From Schistocephalus solidus (Eukaryota > Platyhelminthes > Cestoda > Diphyllobothriidea > Diphyllobothriidae): DNA of 64,000 nt. Position numbers and translations under genes: made by a program. The notes below the pieces were generated by a model. It searched no databases. It worked only from the letters and a program-made list of their open reading frames with translations, and was not told the DNA's origin. Where the stretch lies: NCBI GenBank assembly GCA_017591395.1, contig WEDG01001427.1:56278-120277 (forward strand), written 5' to 3'. Of this stretch, positions 43,722 through 55,430 are shown piece by piece; position 1 is the first letter of the stretch, and each line of letters starts with the position of its first letter.

Positions 43722-44523
43722 GAGGCTACGCAGGATGAACTCTGCAATATAGATTTCCTGCCAGTTTGTTAGCCGACTATAACAGCGGTTATTGCAGACA
43801 ATTTATTGTTTGAAATCGAATTTGTTTCTACAATTTAAACTAAGGATCTATATAGGTGCTTGAGAAAACTTTTGAGTATCACAGATCCGCATTACTAATA
43901 ATGAGGCTATATTGGGTGAAAACGTTGACACTAAAGATTGCCGCCTGTTGGAGAGGACGAGGTAAAAGCAGGTAATAAAATGTTAAAAATACAAACTTTT
44001 ATCCAAAAATCGGCTGATAATTTAAGCTGAGAATGAGGAAATCCAGATAAAATAAGAATTTTTACTTAGCTTTTAAAAACGAGCTGCACGCCTTGACCGT
44101 GATCTCATGACAATGCAGATAAAATTGTAAAATTTTAGACTGTCAACAAGGTCAAGGTTGAAAGCGGTTGGTTCTAATTCGAAGATAAGTGAATTCTCGA
44201 ATTTTAAACAGATTTCTTCGTTTCCTGTCGAAAATTTCAGCTTAATTGTTGATAATTTATTTTATTTCTAACTTTTTATTAACTGCACACAACTGCGGTT
44301 ATTGTATTTATAAAAAGGTCAAATATATATAGGTTGAAATATATATAACTGTTTCACCGACATAGCCTCATAAATTTCTTGCAGTCTTACTAAAAAGAAC
44401 GGAATATCAATATTAATTCTAGAACTAGAGTTGAAATTTTGGAGATATACTTAATTTCCAGCGAAAAAAAGTTTCCAGTAGTTGATATACCAGTTGAGAT
44501 AATTTTTCATCCTGCGTAGCCTC
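43722..44523. mobile_element. Inverted-repeat-bounded element (MITE-like candidate)
   Basis: GAGGCTACGCAGGATGAA at 43,722-43,739 and its exact reverse complement at 44,506-44,523 bound 802 bp of AT-rich non-coding DNA. Related internal copies (GAGGCTATATTGGGTGAAA near 43,903 and TTTCACCGACATAGCCTC near 44,353) make a nested symmetrical layout. The right half (about 44,130-44,523) has a close relative at 51,620-52,027. No transposase is present and no convincing target duplication is seen outside the ends. Confidence 0.5.
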
Positions 44524-47129
44524 CCCTACGAGCACCAGCCGCGCCTAGCCCCCTCTGGCCCAGAGGTCCAGGTGGGGCCAAGGCAATGGTGTGGCCCCCG
44601 CTGGCCCCCTCGCTAGAAAAATTTGCGCAGCGGGACCCCACGATTTTTTCGCATTAGCAGCCCCTTTTCCTTTAAATCGAATGCCCATCGCACATAGCCT
44701 TCCCCATCTTATCGGCCACTGCTGATATACCCCTAATTATTGTTCAATTAACGGCCCAATTTCATGCAATTATTATGGATTACGTTTGGATCCATTCAAG
44801 CCATTCCTGCGATGCACCCACTCACTCATAAAATAGGATATTTAAAGATGAAAGTTTTAAAGTAGTTTATTTAAAAAAAATTAAATAACTTTAAATAACG
44901 TTGGTTACCGTGGTGAACATTATGAAAAGAGTTATTTATCACAAAGTCAGGATTAAAATAAATATCACTAAGTTAATAACGTTTAAACCTGAAATGCCTT
45001 AAGTGTAAAGACATTGAGATAATTACCATGTCTTCGGACGCAGACTTTGTTCCGTAAATTGGACCACTGGTGGAACATTCCGGAAGCTGAATAAATATGC
45101 TGGATTAATTCAATGGAGTAGTTTTACCTGCGGCTTCGTTTGTTGAGCCCTTTATCGAATTACGAATGATTTGTAAAAAGGACTCAAAAGGAAAGGCAGA
45201 AAAATTATCCAACACTCCGAACCGACTCACATCTTCATGAAGAGGAACTTAACAATGATTATTATATACAATCTCCACATGACTGTACAATATGTTGAAA
45301 TAGGAAACAAAGTTATTTAACAAACCAGGTCTTACGTAAAATAGGATGACACAAAATATATACTGCAACAGTAAACTGCAAAAAATGCATATAACGTTCA
45401 TTGTCAAGATATAAATAGGTTTATTGATTTAGCACTGCTTGGGCGCCGTCAAATCCTTAAGAACACAGGAAAAAACCTAAAACAAACTCCTCTTTTCATT
45501 AACCACTTTTGATTTATTTTGCTTGTTTGCTTAAAAAAAGCAGTGTTAGAAATGAAGTGTTTGTTTTCAGTAAAAAACTGTTTTCCAAAGTTCAGAATTA
45601 GCAAAATTTGAAGTTAAAACAGTTTTACAGAATGGTGATGAATGTATCAGGTAAGAATGGTTAGAGTCAAGACTAGTCTGTTATTGACGTTAGAGAGTAT
45701 TCGTTTGACAGAGGTAGAAACGTCTGCGGTCGATTCGAAGGGATAAGTACTTCCAATCAGATGCGAGCGCAGTCGATTCCGGTGTGGTGTAACGAACCAC
45801 AGTTCCGACAGAATTGTTTGAATGAACTGGGAACACTTTTCGCGCGGATCCCGGATGGAATGGTGTGATCGATGGTCTGTGAAGATGGCCGGTGTTCCTT
45901 CTTTCCCTACCGCTGACATCTCCCCTCGTTACCGCCGTCGTACCGTCTCGAAAGTCCCTGACCGTCAGCATCTCCACGACCCTCACCCGCATTGGCGAAC
46001 AGCACTGCACTCCCCACCGGTATCTAACTGATCATTTGTGACCACCTCCACTCCAAGCGGATCGATTGTATAAGTCCCCAGTATTCGCTTGTATCTTTAT
46101 ATTTCTTTACTATCTACAATTTGTTACTGTTAACATAGATACCTTACGTTATAAACTTATTCTCTCCTGCTATCTATACATGTGTGCATGATGAAGTGTG
46201 TAACGATTCTGCCGACGTTATATGGCTACAGATTGTCCTAGTGATATACTCCACAGTGTGTGCTATCTTTGACATTCTCGGCCGCTACAGGGTCTGCCGA
46301 CTAATTAGACTTAGTTGACTGATTGCTAAAAAAGGTGAAAAAGATTAGGAGCAGGAAGAGTTCAACGGTAAGAAACTTTCAATGCAGTCCTACAGTCTTC
46401 ATATTTGTATTATATAACATAGTGTTGAATTATGTTTGATCTAGCTGTATGAAACAGCTAGTACCATTCGTTTCATAAAGCTATATCAAAACCTAGGCGT
46501 GCGGCTCGTTGCGCATTCGAATTACGTAGAGCATTAATGATGTTAAAACCGGAATAAATATACTACTAATAGACTGAGATAAAAATATAATAAGTTTTGC
46601 AGGTTTTTAAGCAAATTGTTTAACAATCATAAAATTATATAAAAATAAAGACGCTATCCAAAAACATTTAAAAATGTAAAATTATCATAAATTTTTAATA
46701 AGTATTAAAAATGGAAAAAGCTGCTTTTTAGATAATGGGTATATAAATCATTAAATTGAGAGCCCTTGCGCATAGCCAGAGGATAGGTATTTATGAGTCT
46801 TGTAGGTCACTAACCACCAGCTATAGCTTGCCCATAACCAGATGGTGTACCACATAACCAGATGATTAAATTCTTGATCTCTATGTGCATTGCAGGTCGT
46901 CGTAAGATGTTCATAAAAGGACGTCAAATAGCTACTCGTGGGAGCTTCTGGCCTGAAATGGCTATCGCCGCAAAGTACGTTTGGATTTGCTTGACTTCTA
47001 GATGCACATACGGCAGCTCATCGGGAGAACTCAGAATTGAAGTAGCTTTCGCCGATAGTAACCGCCACGTTGTAAAACGCGTGATTCCCGAAGTTGGCGT
47101 TATCAGAGCCCTTTCGGCCCGAATTCTAT
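44524..47129. other. Unassigned DNA with a G/C-rich patch and AT-rich tracts
   Basis: A C-rich patch lies at 44,515-44,660 (GGCCCCCGCTGGCCCCC). A GC-balanced block at about 45,640-46,260 is open on both strands and may be an unrecognised repeat. An AT-rich tract lies at 46,540-46,760. A 90-codon plus frame at 46,862-47,134 follows a TTGCAG but matches nothing I know. Confidence 0.35.
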
Positions 47130-49191
47130 GTTAAAGAACTGAGTTGAAAAATGTCCTATCTTATTCAAAAATAGATGTGTGGTATTATTTAACAGATGTT
47201 GTTTGATTTTTATTTTAAATTCTAGTAGGGTTCGACTATTTCTGATAGAACTTGGTAGGGCATTCCATATTGTCGCGTATCTTATGGAATAGAAGTTGGA
47301 TCGTTGGGCCTTTTGAATTTAGGAATTTTTATAATATTTTCATAATTTCTAGTGTCTCGGGGGCCGTTTTGATTTGTTAGTATATTCATTCTGAGAATAT
47401 CTTGGTCGTGTGTGATTTTGAATAGAAAAGTGAGACCATTTTGAGTCTTCTGATCCAGACGGGTTGAAGACCATATCTATTGTAAAGTTCCATGTATGAG
47501 CCTTGAATGCCATCACATTTGGATAAGGATCTGGTAAAGCATCTTTGAATGGCTTCTAGTTTCTTTCGGCCATCTGATGGCATTATGCCAAAGAAAATTG
47601 AGCAGTAATCCAGGAGAGGTAAAACGTACATTTTATATAGTCGTGTCTTTAGGGCAGGTGAGGAGAAATTTTACAAATGAATCCGCATAGTCTAGTGGCT
47701 TTTGGTGATATTTGTTTAACGTGGGAGATAAATCAAGAGCATTTGTATAGCTAAGACCTAAGTCTTTTATTGATGTTGTCTCGGTTATTTCCTGATTATT
47801 GAAAATTATGGGTGGAAGTTTTGTGGACCAAAAATCAGGAGATGACATTTACTTGGAGAGAATGGCATTTGCCATAGAGTACTCCATTCGCTTAGTTTTT
47901 AAGATCATTTTCAATCGTTCTATGCATACTGGCTACTGTATGCTTGTTATATGCATATGCAAGTTTTAAGTCGTCCGCATATAAAAATGTTTTAGCTGAC
48001 GTTGATATAGAGGATAAGTCGTGAATGTATATAAGAAATAGGAGGGACCTAGGATAGTCCCCTGAAGTACTCCACTACTAATAGGAGATGGTTCTGAGAC
48101 CACGTTTCGAATTTGTACTACCTGATATCGGTTTTGAAGGTAAGATTTTAGAAAGTCGAGAAGAGGAGACCCAATCCCATGACTTATTAGCTTCACTAGA
48201 AGCCTTTGATGGGGGACTTTATCGAACGCTTTTTAGGTCAAAGTATATCGTAGCTACCGTGTTTCCGTCATCTCTGTTACTTGAAACGAATTCAAGGAAG
48301 GTGAGATGGCAGGACTGACATGACTTTTAGGTAAGAAAGCGTGTTGAGAGGAAGGTATGAGGTTAGCGTTTGTTAGATAATTTAGCATTTGGTTCGAAAT
48401 TATTTTTCGAGGATTTTGCTATTACCGCTGTTCGGTGAACACCACGATAGCTTTGTGTATCAGATCGGTTCCCGTTTTTAAAGATTGGTGTAATGCTAGA
48501 GTATTTCCAGATTTCTGGATACATACCATTCGATTGGAGTAAGGAGAATAGACTAGACAGCAGTATTGGAGCATATATCATATGCTTCAGTATGCAAGGT
48601 GGGATTTTATCCGTTCCATAAGAGGTGGAATTAGACAGTTGTCTGATAGCTTTTTTGACGGTTTCTTCGCTAAAACAGATCTCATTGAGGGTAAATGCTG
48701 TCATGTCTGTTGGTTGGGGTATCGGCTCCTCCTCAACTGAATAGTTGGCTGAGAAGTACTTATTGAATAAATTTGCTATTTGTTTATCGTCCGTTATTAC
48801 TTGTCCTGCGTCATCAATCATGAGTTGGGGACCTGGTTTTCGATTAGTGTGCATTTGTTTCCGAAAGATCTGGGCTGTTTTTCGGAGGACTCTATGGCCC
48901 GGCGTTCCGCTGCTATGTTTTGTTTGCTTCCATTTTTTCAGCTAGATCATGAATTTCTCTAATTCGTCTGAGTGTGGATAAATAACTAACTGAGGGATCA
49001 TGAAGTTGTTTTTTAGTTTTTTAGTCTCTTGGAAAGGAAGTTAGGAATTTGTGACTTATACGGTAATCTCTCATCTATTAAGGTATCTCGAATTATAAAA
49101 GGGTAGAGTATAAAGGTTTACAGCTTCCGTCGCGGATGTCGTTAGAAGATATGAACTCCAGTCTAGTGACCTTACATAGCTGTTCATATAG

Positions 49192-49925
49192 TCAATGTCG
49201 AGTTTTTGGATTTATGTAAATGTAATTAGAATCTGATGTTTCTTTTATGTTTAGAGGGAGCATTGTTATTATTGCCTTATGATCACTTTCAAAGGTTATG
49301 CTGTCGTAATGCGTATGTAGGGGCCAGATATCATTTGTGAGAATAATGTCTAGTATGTTGTTCCCTCGGGTCGGTTTATTGATTATTTGTGTCCAGTTAT
49401 GGAACACAATTGATGATAGCAGTTCATCATGTCTGGTGGGAGCTGATAGTTTAGCCCAGTTTATTTCAGGACGGTTTAGATCGCCTGCAATTATTTTATA
49501 TTCAATTTGAATATCTGATATGGTGTCTATTAGATTGGTTAGGCCAGTGTCATCATTACTACATTCTGGAGGAGTGTAGAGACATCCGATAAGTATATTT
49601 TTGTGCGACAGGGATTTTACTGTGGCAAAGCATGCTTCGCCAGGGAAAGTTTCGTGTGAAACATCGAAACCACTTTGTTCAATGGTAGTTTTGATGTATA
49701 TCATACAGCCACCGCCTCGTTTATTAATGCGGTCTTGTCGATAGAAATTGTAGTTTGGGACAAATAGCGAAGCGTTCGATGTTAATTCATTTACCCATGT
49801 TTCCGTTAAACAAACTATATCGGGATTATAGGCTTCAACGAATGTCCTAAGTTGTGGTATTTTATGTACTATCGATCTCGCATTAATAAGGGCGATACTT
49901 AGGATGTCGGATAGGGAAGAGGCCA
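49192..49925 (-). pseudogene. APE-type endonuclease domain of family-2 LINE
   Basis: The open stretch begins ILSIALINARSIVHKIPQLR (the N-box) and continues DIVCLTETW (catalytic Glu), NFYRQDRINKRGGGCMIYIK, LIGCLYTPPE, IIAGDLNRPEINWAK (GD.N box), then DIILTND and FESDHKAII (terminal SDH box). The key residues E, D.N and SDH are all present. The frame differs from that of the preceding ORF2 N-terminus (50,378-49,899) because of an indel near 49,900. In the element this domain would nick target DNA for target-primed reverse transcription. Confidence 0.85.
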
Positions 49926-50378
49926 GCTGTTGTGAAAAAACTGATTTCTAAAACTGTTTTGACTGTGCGATGGGCTAATAGAAGGGAAGTGTGTAACTGT
50001 TGGAAGGTATGGTGATGTGTATGGTGAGAAATGAGTGAATGGGTAAGAGTGTATTTGTTGAGTGTGTGGTGGGATTTGAGTGCATGGGTTAAAGTGTATG
50101 GGTTGTGTGTAGGTGTTAGAGAGCATGGGTTGGTTGAAGAGGTTATGCCCCATATGGGGAGGATTAACTGGGCGGTTATTGTAAATACCTGGGGTTATTG
50201 TTGGGAAGTTTTGCCGACCTGGGTAACTGGTTTGGTTGCCATTAGTTGCTACTATGTTTGAAAGGTTAGCGTGCGTTGGTTTACTCCTATGCCATGCATT
50301 TGGATTTGAGGGAGTTGAGGTGTTATTATAAGAGCTTATTCGTGTCTTATGAGAGTTTGCAGAGTTTGGAGCACTCAT
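49899..50378 (-). pseudogene. ORF2 N-terminal extension, Pro/Asn/Ser-rich
   Basis: This 159-codon open frame starts at an ATG that overlaps the ORF1 stop by ATGA. It is rich in Pro, Asn, Ser, His and Tyr (PHMGHNLFNQPMLSNTYTQP and similar) and looks disordered. It leads into the endonuclease after a frameshift at about 49,900. The position suggests translation of ORF2 by termination-reinitiation. Confidence 0.6.
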
Positions 50379-51393
50379 ATTTCTTGGGTTGACATTTTTG
50401 GGCTTTTTATTAGTAATGGTGTGCTCAATAAAGCTTTTTGTATAGGAATACTAACTGGGAGACAAATTGGGTTATCTTTTGAGCTTGAAGGGATTGACAC
50501 GTACGTCATAGGATTTGTATGAGTTGCTGGGTCGACAATTTCTGTTACTGGTTGTTCAGTTGGCGGAGTAGTAGTAACACTTATATTACTATCTAATATT
50601 GTGACATGACTGGATCCAGAATTTGTGTCATCAAGCTGTTCCAGAGAGGTTATAGCATTTTGAGGTGCTCGTTTCGTTTGATTCTGACATCCTCTCCTAA
50701 CTGCTGAAGCAGTTTTTCGATTAGTATTATGAGTGTCAGAAAAACCATTAGATAAACTTGCCAAAGGTTTGGCTAAGGAGACACTATGCTTATTATTTTG
50801 CTCTAACTGACTTATACGCTTTGCATTATAGTTGGCAGCGTTGGAAGTGCCTGCTTGGGGTTCCACTGAGGAGACGGTTTGATTAACATCTGGTTTGAGC
50901 TGTGTGGCTTTGGTCTGAAGTTCACGTCTTTGCATAGGTGTGAGGTCTGGACCTATGAATGCTTTTCGGGTGAGCAGAGTTCGGTTTACTTCAGGGTTTT
51001 GTAGAACTAGATCGGCTTCGGTTTGTGAATAGAAAGTCACTAACACTGGCTTATTTTTGCTTCTTGAGTTAAGCCTTTTGGTGGAAGCTATGCGGATGTT
51101 TAGCCCACACGAGTGTATGAGTTGTTGGATTGATGGTGTGGGGTTTACCGAGTGGGGGATATTTCGGATAATGACATTAAACTTGCGTTTGGACCTATCA
51201 GCGACCTCTGATGAGACTACGTGTATGATCAGTTCTATTTGTGGTACGCTTGTTAAGCTGTTTGCAAAAGATTTTGAGTCTAATAATGAGTTGAGCAACG
51301 TAAATAGATGTTCATATTTGTCGATAAAGTTTTGCAGACGCAGGATAGCAGAGAGAGATCTAGTTTATCGATAGTTACTTTTGCGTCCGTCAT
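50375..51393 (-). pseudogene. LINE ORF1 (RNA-binding-type protein)
   Basis: Most of ORF1 is open. LQNFIDKYEHLFTLLNSLLD is followed by RSKRKFNVIIRNIPHSVNP, IRIASTKRLNSRSKNKPVLV, QTEADLVLQNPEVN, DLTPMQRRELQTKATQL and a Ser/Thr/Asn-rich tail ending MSTQEI. The best start is an ATG at 51,393-51,391 (MTDAKVTIDKLDLS). A CT-dinucleotide run just after it (on plus, 51,348-51,358) is out of frame by 2 nt, so this copy is frameshifted. The stop overlaps the next ATG as ATGA. The protein would coat element RNA. Confidence 0.75.
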
Positions 51394-51619
51394 ATTTCTG
51401 GTATATGAATACGTGAGGATTTAGACGGTTTGATGCCACAAATTGGGAGCTAGGGTACAGAAGTACACTTCTTATAAATTAAGATTATAATTGAGCGGGA
51501 AATATCTCAATATCTTCAAATAATACGCAATTGAAACTTATCTTGGAGTTGAGGGTTATAAGCGATTGCGCACAGTTGGGCTCAGTCTTATATGGTTTCA
51601 AAACAACAGGGCCTTTGTA

Positions 51620-52027
51620 CAGCAAAAATTGACGAAATTCGGCAGTCTTCCAAGGTCAAGGTCAAGGTCGAAGGCGGTTGGTTCAAATTTGAAGATAAGT
51701 GAATTCTCGAATTTTAAACCGATTTCTTCGTTTCCTGTTGAAAATATTAGCTTAATTATTGACAATTTCTTGTTTTTCTACCTCATTATCAGCTGCACAC
51801 ACTTGCAGTTAATGCAATTGCAAAAGGGTAAAATATAAAGTTTTTAAACTTTTTTCACCCTACATAGCCTTATTAAAGTTTTCGCAGATTTACGTCAAAA
51901 GGACGGAATATAAAGGTTAATTCTAGAAATAAAGTTGAAATTTTGTAAGTTTACCTTATTTGCAGCGAAGAATAATATGCAGTAACTGGTATACCAGTTG
52001 ATATAATTTTTCATCCTGCATAGCCTC
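51620..52027 (+). repeat. Partial second copy of the 43.7-44.5 kb repeat
   Basis: It is highly similar to about 44,130-44,523: GGCGGTTGGTTCAAATTTGA, GATAAGTGAATTCTCGAATT, GATTTCTTCGTTTCCTG, then TACCAGTTGATATAATTTTT and the end CATCCTGCATAGCCTC. It carries three AAGGTC units at about 51,649-51,668 where the 44-kb copy has fewer. The left inverted end is absent. The next LINE begins right after the right end. Confidence 0.8.
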
Positions 52028-52039
52028 TTCGCTAATTCT

Positions 52040-54345
52040 ATTTTCAAGCGAATGCAAGCGAAATATATGGAAGGCTGATTTTAACGCGATGAGGAAAGAA
52101 CTGATGTCTATGAGATGGGATTGTTTGCTTAAAGGGAATCCGGAGGATGACTGGCGATCCTTTAAGACAGTCTCACTCGATCTGATTGAACCCTTTTGTC
52201 CCGTGAAGGTGCAAAAAGAATAGTCGCCCTGCCTGGTTAACAAGAGAACTTAACAGGCAGCTAAAGAAGAAGAATAAAAAATGGAAGGTATTTAGGCAAA
52301 CAGGGTCAGCAGAGCATCTCAAAGAATTTCGTCATCAAAGAAACGCTGTGAAAAAATTATTCGTCAGGCAAGGAAGAACTTTAAATCAGGAATTATTCAA
52401 CAGGCTGAATATAAACCAAAACTTTTATTCCATTATATCAATAGCCGACTAAAAAACAAGGACCCCGAATGGGAATGGTGTTGAAGTCGTTGAAAATCGC
52501 GACAAAGCCGAGTACTTAGGTCGGTTTTTTGCCTCAGTTTTCACTAGAGAACCGGAACTTCAGCTTGACCACGTCAACAGTGCTGTTATAGACGCCCGTC
52601 CAGTGCTTGAATATATAATCTTCCAGGAACCTCTCGTGGAACTAGAACTGCGAAATTTGAAAGAAGCGAAGTCATCTGGTCCGGACGATATACCGGCCAA
52701 GTTCTTGAAAAGAACTGGCCAGCGAACTGTCCAAACCACTAGCGCATATATTTAATTCGTCATTTGAATCAGGGAAACTGCCATCCGAATGGAAGGCAGC
52801 AAATATATACCCCATATACAAGAGTGGTGCTCGATATAATGTCAACAATTATCGGCCTGTCAGCCTAACCTCCATTTGCTGTAAAATAATGGAATCAATA
52901 ATCAAGAAGACAACCATGAAGTTCCTTGAGGAAAACCAATTACTCTCAGATCTCCAGCATGGCTTCAGACAGAATCGCTCCTGTCTTTCTAGTTTATTAC
53001 TCTCAACAGAGCAGTGGACTCGTGCACTGGACGAAAATGGTAGGGTTGACGTCATATACACTGATTTCAAGAAGGCGTTTGACAGTGTCCCACACAAACG
53101 TCTCATCTACAAATTATCTGAAGTCGGCATAAGAGGAATGTTGGTGACATGGATCGCAGACTTTCTTACAGATAGATTGCAAACTGTGTGCGTCGATACC
53201 TCGAAGTCAACACCTACTCCGGTTCTAAGTGGTGTCCCCCAAGGCTCGGTATTAGGGCCGTTTCTCTTCTTAGTGTACATCAACGACTGTGTCGACGACC
53301 TGGATTGCAGCGCCATCATGTTTGCAGATGATGTTAAATTGTGGAGGGTCATCAGATCTAATTTCGATAGGCACGCACTTCAAGAGGATCTCAACCGTCT
53401 TAGCAGCTGGTCTGCTCGTTGGCTCTTGAATTTTAACGTTGGGAAGTGTGTGGTCCTAAGACTGCGTACCAGAAGGACCAGTGAGGAGGATGATTCCTAC
53501 CAATACATTCTCAATGGGCAGCCCCTTTCAATTGTTGAGGAACAGAAGGACCTCGGTGTTCTAATACATGCCTCACTTAAACCATCTTCACAGTGTTTAA
53601 AAGGCAGCAAAACGCGCTACACAGGTCTTATTTGCGCTCAGACGTGGGTTTGTGCAGATTGATAAGGAACTCTTCCGAAAAAAACCTACGGGGTATTTGT
53701 TCGATCTCACTTGGAATATGCCATCCAGGCCTGGCGTCCGTGGTTTAAGAAGGATTATCTACAGCTGGAACGAGTGCAGGCGAGGGCTACGAAGATGGTC
53801 AAGAATCTTAGTAATCTGCCTTACGAAGCCAGACTGGTTGAACTTGATTTGATTCCTCTAAATTACAGGCAACTACGCGGTGACCTCATCCAAACCTACC
53901 GGATTGTCAGAGGCCGCAATTGTGCCCTAGAATTTGCTGAATTCTTCGAATTGGCTGGGACGGAACATCTGCGGGGTCATCCCTTTAAACTGCAGAGGAA
54001 GTTTGTCCACACGGAAGTCCGTCGGAACGCCTTTTTCGCAGAGGGTCGTTGGAGCATGGAACGGACTCCCTGAGGATGTTGTCCTTTCAGAAACTGTTGA
54101 TGCATTTAAATTCAAACTAGATACTCATTTTCTGAGAAACTATTGTCAATATAATGAAGATTGTGTAAACAGTGGCATGGTTGCGCCTGGCCCACACATA
54201 TCGATGACGCTACATTTTCATTTGTCAGATATATCACTGTAATCATTTATACTATTGACATTTTTGCATATGAATAGGGAGCTCAAGGGCAAAAGCCTAC
54301 TTCCCTCAATAAAGTGACTTAAGTGACTTGACTTAAGTTTAAACT
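52040..54345 (+). mobile_element. CR1-like LINE (family 1), best preserved copy
   Basis: It is 5'-truncated within the EN-RT linker (WKADFNAMRKELMSMRWDCL, EPFCPVK, RPAWLTRELNRQLKKKNKKW after one indel). FFASVFTREPELQ, KSSGPDDIPAKFLK, IIGLSA and the RT core at 52,889-53,662 follow. The thumb gives QKDLGVLIHASLKPSSQC, LEYAIQAWRPWFKKDYLQLE, NLPYEARLVELDLIPLNYRQ, LRGHPFKLQ, QRVVGAWNGLPEDV and ETVDAFKFKLDTHF. The 3' UTR ends GGGCAAAAGCCTACTTCCCT CAATAAAGTGACTTAAGTGA with a (AAGTGACTTG)-type tail to about 54,340. Only a few frameshifts are visible. Confidence 0.9.
52889..53662 (+). pseudogene. CR1-like reverse transcriptase core
   Basis: A 257-codon open RT segment with all core motifs: LLSDLQHGFRQNRSCLSSLL, motif A VIYTDFKKAFDSVPHKRL, motif B LSGVPQGSVLGPFLF, motif C IMFADDVKLWRVI and WSARWLLNFNVGKCVVL, then GVLIHASLKPS. 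The catalytic D and DD are kept, so this is the only copy in the window whose RT core looks chemically competent. The element still lacks its endonuclease N-terminus, and the RT is frameshifted near 53,620-53,700. Confidence 0.92.
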
Positions 54346-54487
54346 CTTTACCTAGCAGATATTTGCTTGCAGTGCCTGGCTTAAAACACATATTTCAAAT
54401 ATTACATCTTTTTTTCGCAAAACGTCACTAGTGACAATTTCCCTTTCGTATTATCGAATTGAAAAATATTTATATTTTAAAATCAAT

Positions 54488-55430
54488 ATGAATCCCCAGT
54501 CAGTGCTTAGACGCAAACATCCACTTCGCGTGAAACTTCCACTAGAGCAACCCTCCTTAAGCATGAAGAAATTAGACCTTGACGCCCTGGAAAACTGTAA
54601 TACCTTTATGTCTAAATATGGTTCTCTCTTCACGATCCTTGGTACCATTTTTGATGGAAAGTTGTCTTCACTCACTTCTCAACAATGCGGGAAACTAGAG
54701 CCTTTTATAAACATGGTCAGTACCGAGTCAATTGACCGATATAAGAGAAGTTTCAATTTTCTTTTAAAAAACGTCCCCAAGAGTAAAATCCCCCTGTACG
54801 TGGCATTTCATTTCCTTCACACATGCGGCTTTAAAGTCACTGAAGCTAAAAGGTTGTCTTCCCGTAGCAAAAACCCGCCAGTTCTGGTCAATTTTTTTCA
54901 GCGATTGAAGTTGACATTATTTTCTCTGAGCATGAGCACTCAGCTCAATATTTGAAAAAAAACAAGTTGTTTATCTGTAGGGATAAAACACCGATGGAAC
55001 GTCGGGTTTCACCCTCATTAGCAAACAAGAAGCCATCGTCTACACCTTCAATATCAAAAGTTATCTCAGAGGTTTGTCCAGTAGCTAATGCAAGCCCACG
55101 GCCCTCCGGATCGACAAGAATTTCGATTCCAGCTGAATCTTCACCCGATAACCTTGTTCCTGGTTTGAGTGAAATTGTGTCAAGGCCTTTTCTTTCTCAT
55201 CCCAAGCAACCCCTGCCTGGTATAGCTGCCAAATCTACTAAACCGAAGAAAACTCCTAGTAAATCTGAATCATTGGCTAATCCAGGTATTAAAATCAGTA
55301 ATGTCATAACCGATGGGAAACCTGCTAACCCCTCAGCATTTACAACAGCTGCGAACTCTAACGTTAGCATTTTTCCCAACCCAAAAAGTGTCCGAAATCC
55401 CCAAATAATTAACGTTTCTAATTATGTTAC
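54488..55430 (+). pseudogene. Family-2 LINE ORF1
   Basis: It starts at the ATG of MNPQSVLRRKHPLRVKLP. It contains MKKLDLDALENCNTFMSKYG, SLFTILGTIFDGKLSSLTSQ, RYKRSFNFLLKNVPKSKIPL, CGFKVTEAKRLSSRSKNPPV and, after a frame change in a run of seven T at about 54,892-54,898, LKKNKLFICRDKTPMERRVS. A long Ser/Pro/Lys-rich tail follows, probably disordered. The same block order occurs in the ORF1 at 51.39-50.38 kb (-). Confidence 0.8.

Larger units (their letters stand above)
47130..51400 (-). mobile_element. Family-2 CR1-like LINE, near full length, two ORFs, decayed
   Basis: From 51,393 down: ORF1; ORF2 N-terminal Pro/Asn-rich extension (50,378-49,899); endonuclease (about 49,925-49,192); RT N-terminal region (48,854-48,363); and RT palm pieces. 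Motif A is YFDLK with one extra A in an A-run, motif B is SGVLQGTILGP, and motif C is FLYADDLKLAYAY. A C-terminal region follows (LLDYCSIFFGIM, IQRCFTRSL, RYATIWNALPS near 47,250) with the 3' end near 47,130. Several single-base indels break ORF2. The gene order, YADD motif and ORF1 wording match the two plus-strand elements at 54.4 and 60.6 kb. Confidence 0.85.

Noticed and set aside
45647..46031. Overlapping frames of 69-106 codons on both strands
   Set aside because: No family resemblance and no exon boundaries; more likely an unclassified repeat.
46862..47134. 90-codon plus frame after TTGCAG
   Set aside because: Lies at the 3' edge of the minus-strand LINE; no motif, no donor, no homologue that I know.
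51649..51668. Three AAGGTC units resembling nuclear-receptor half-sites
   Set aside because: They lie inside a dispersed repeat whose other copy has fewer units. Simple-repeat expansion is the plainer reading.
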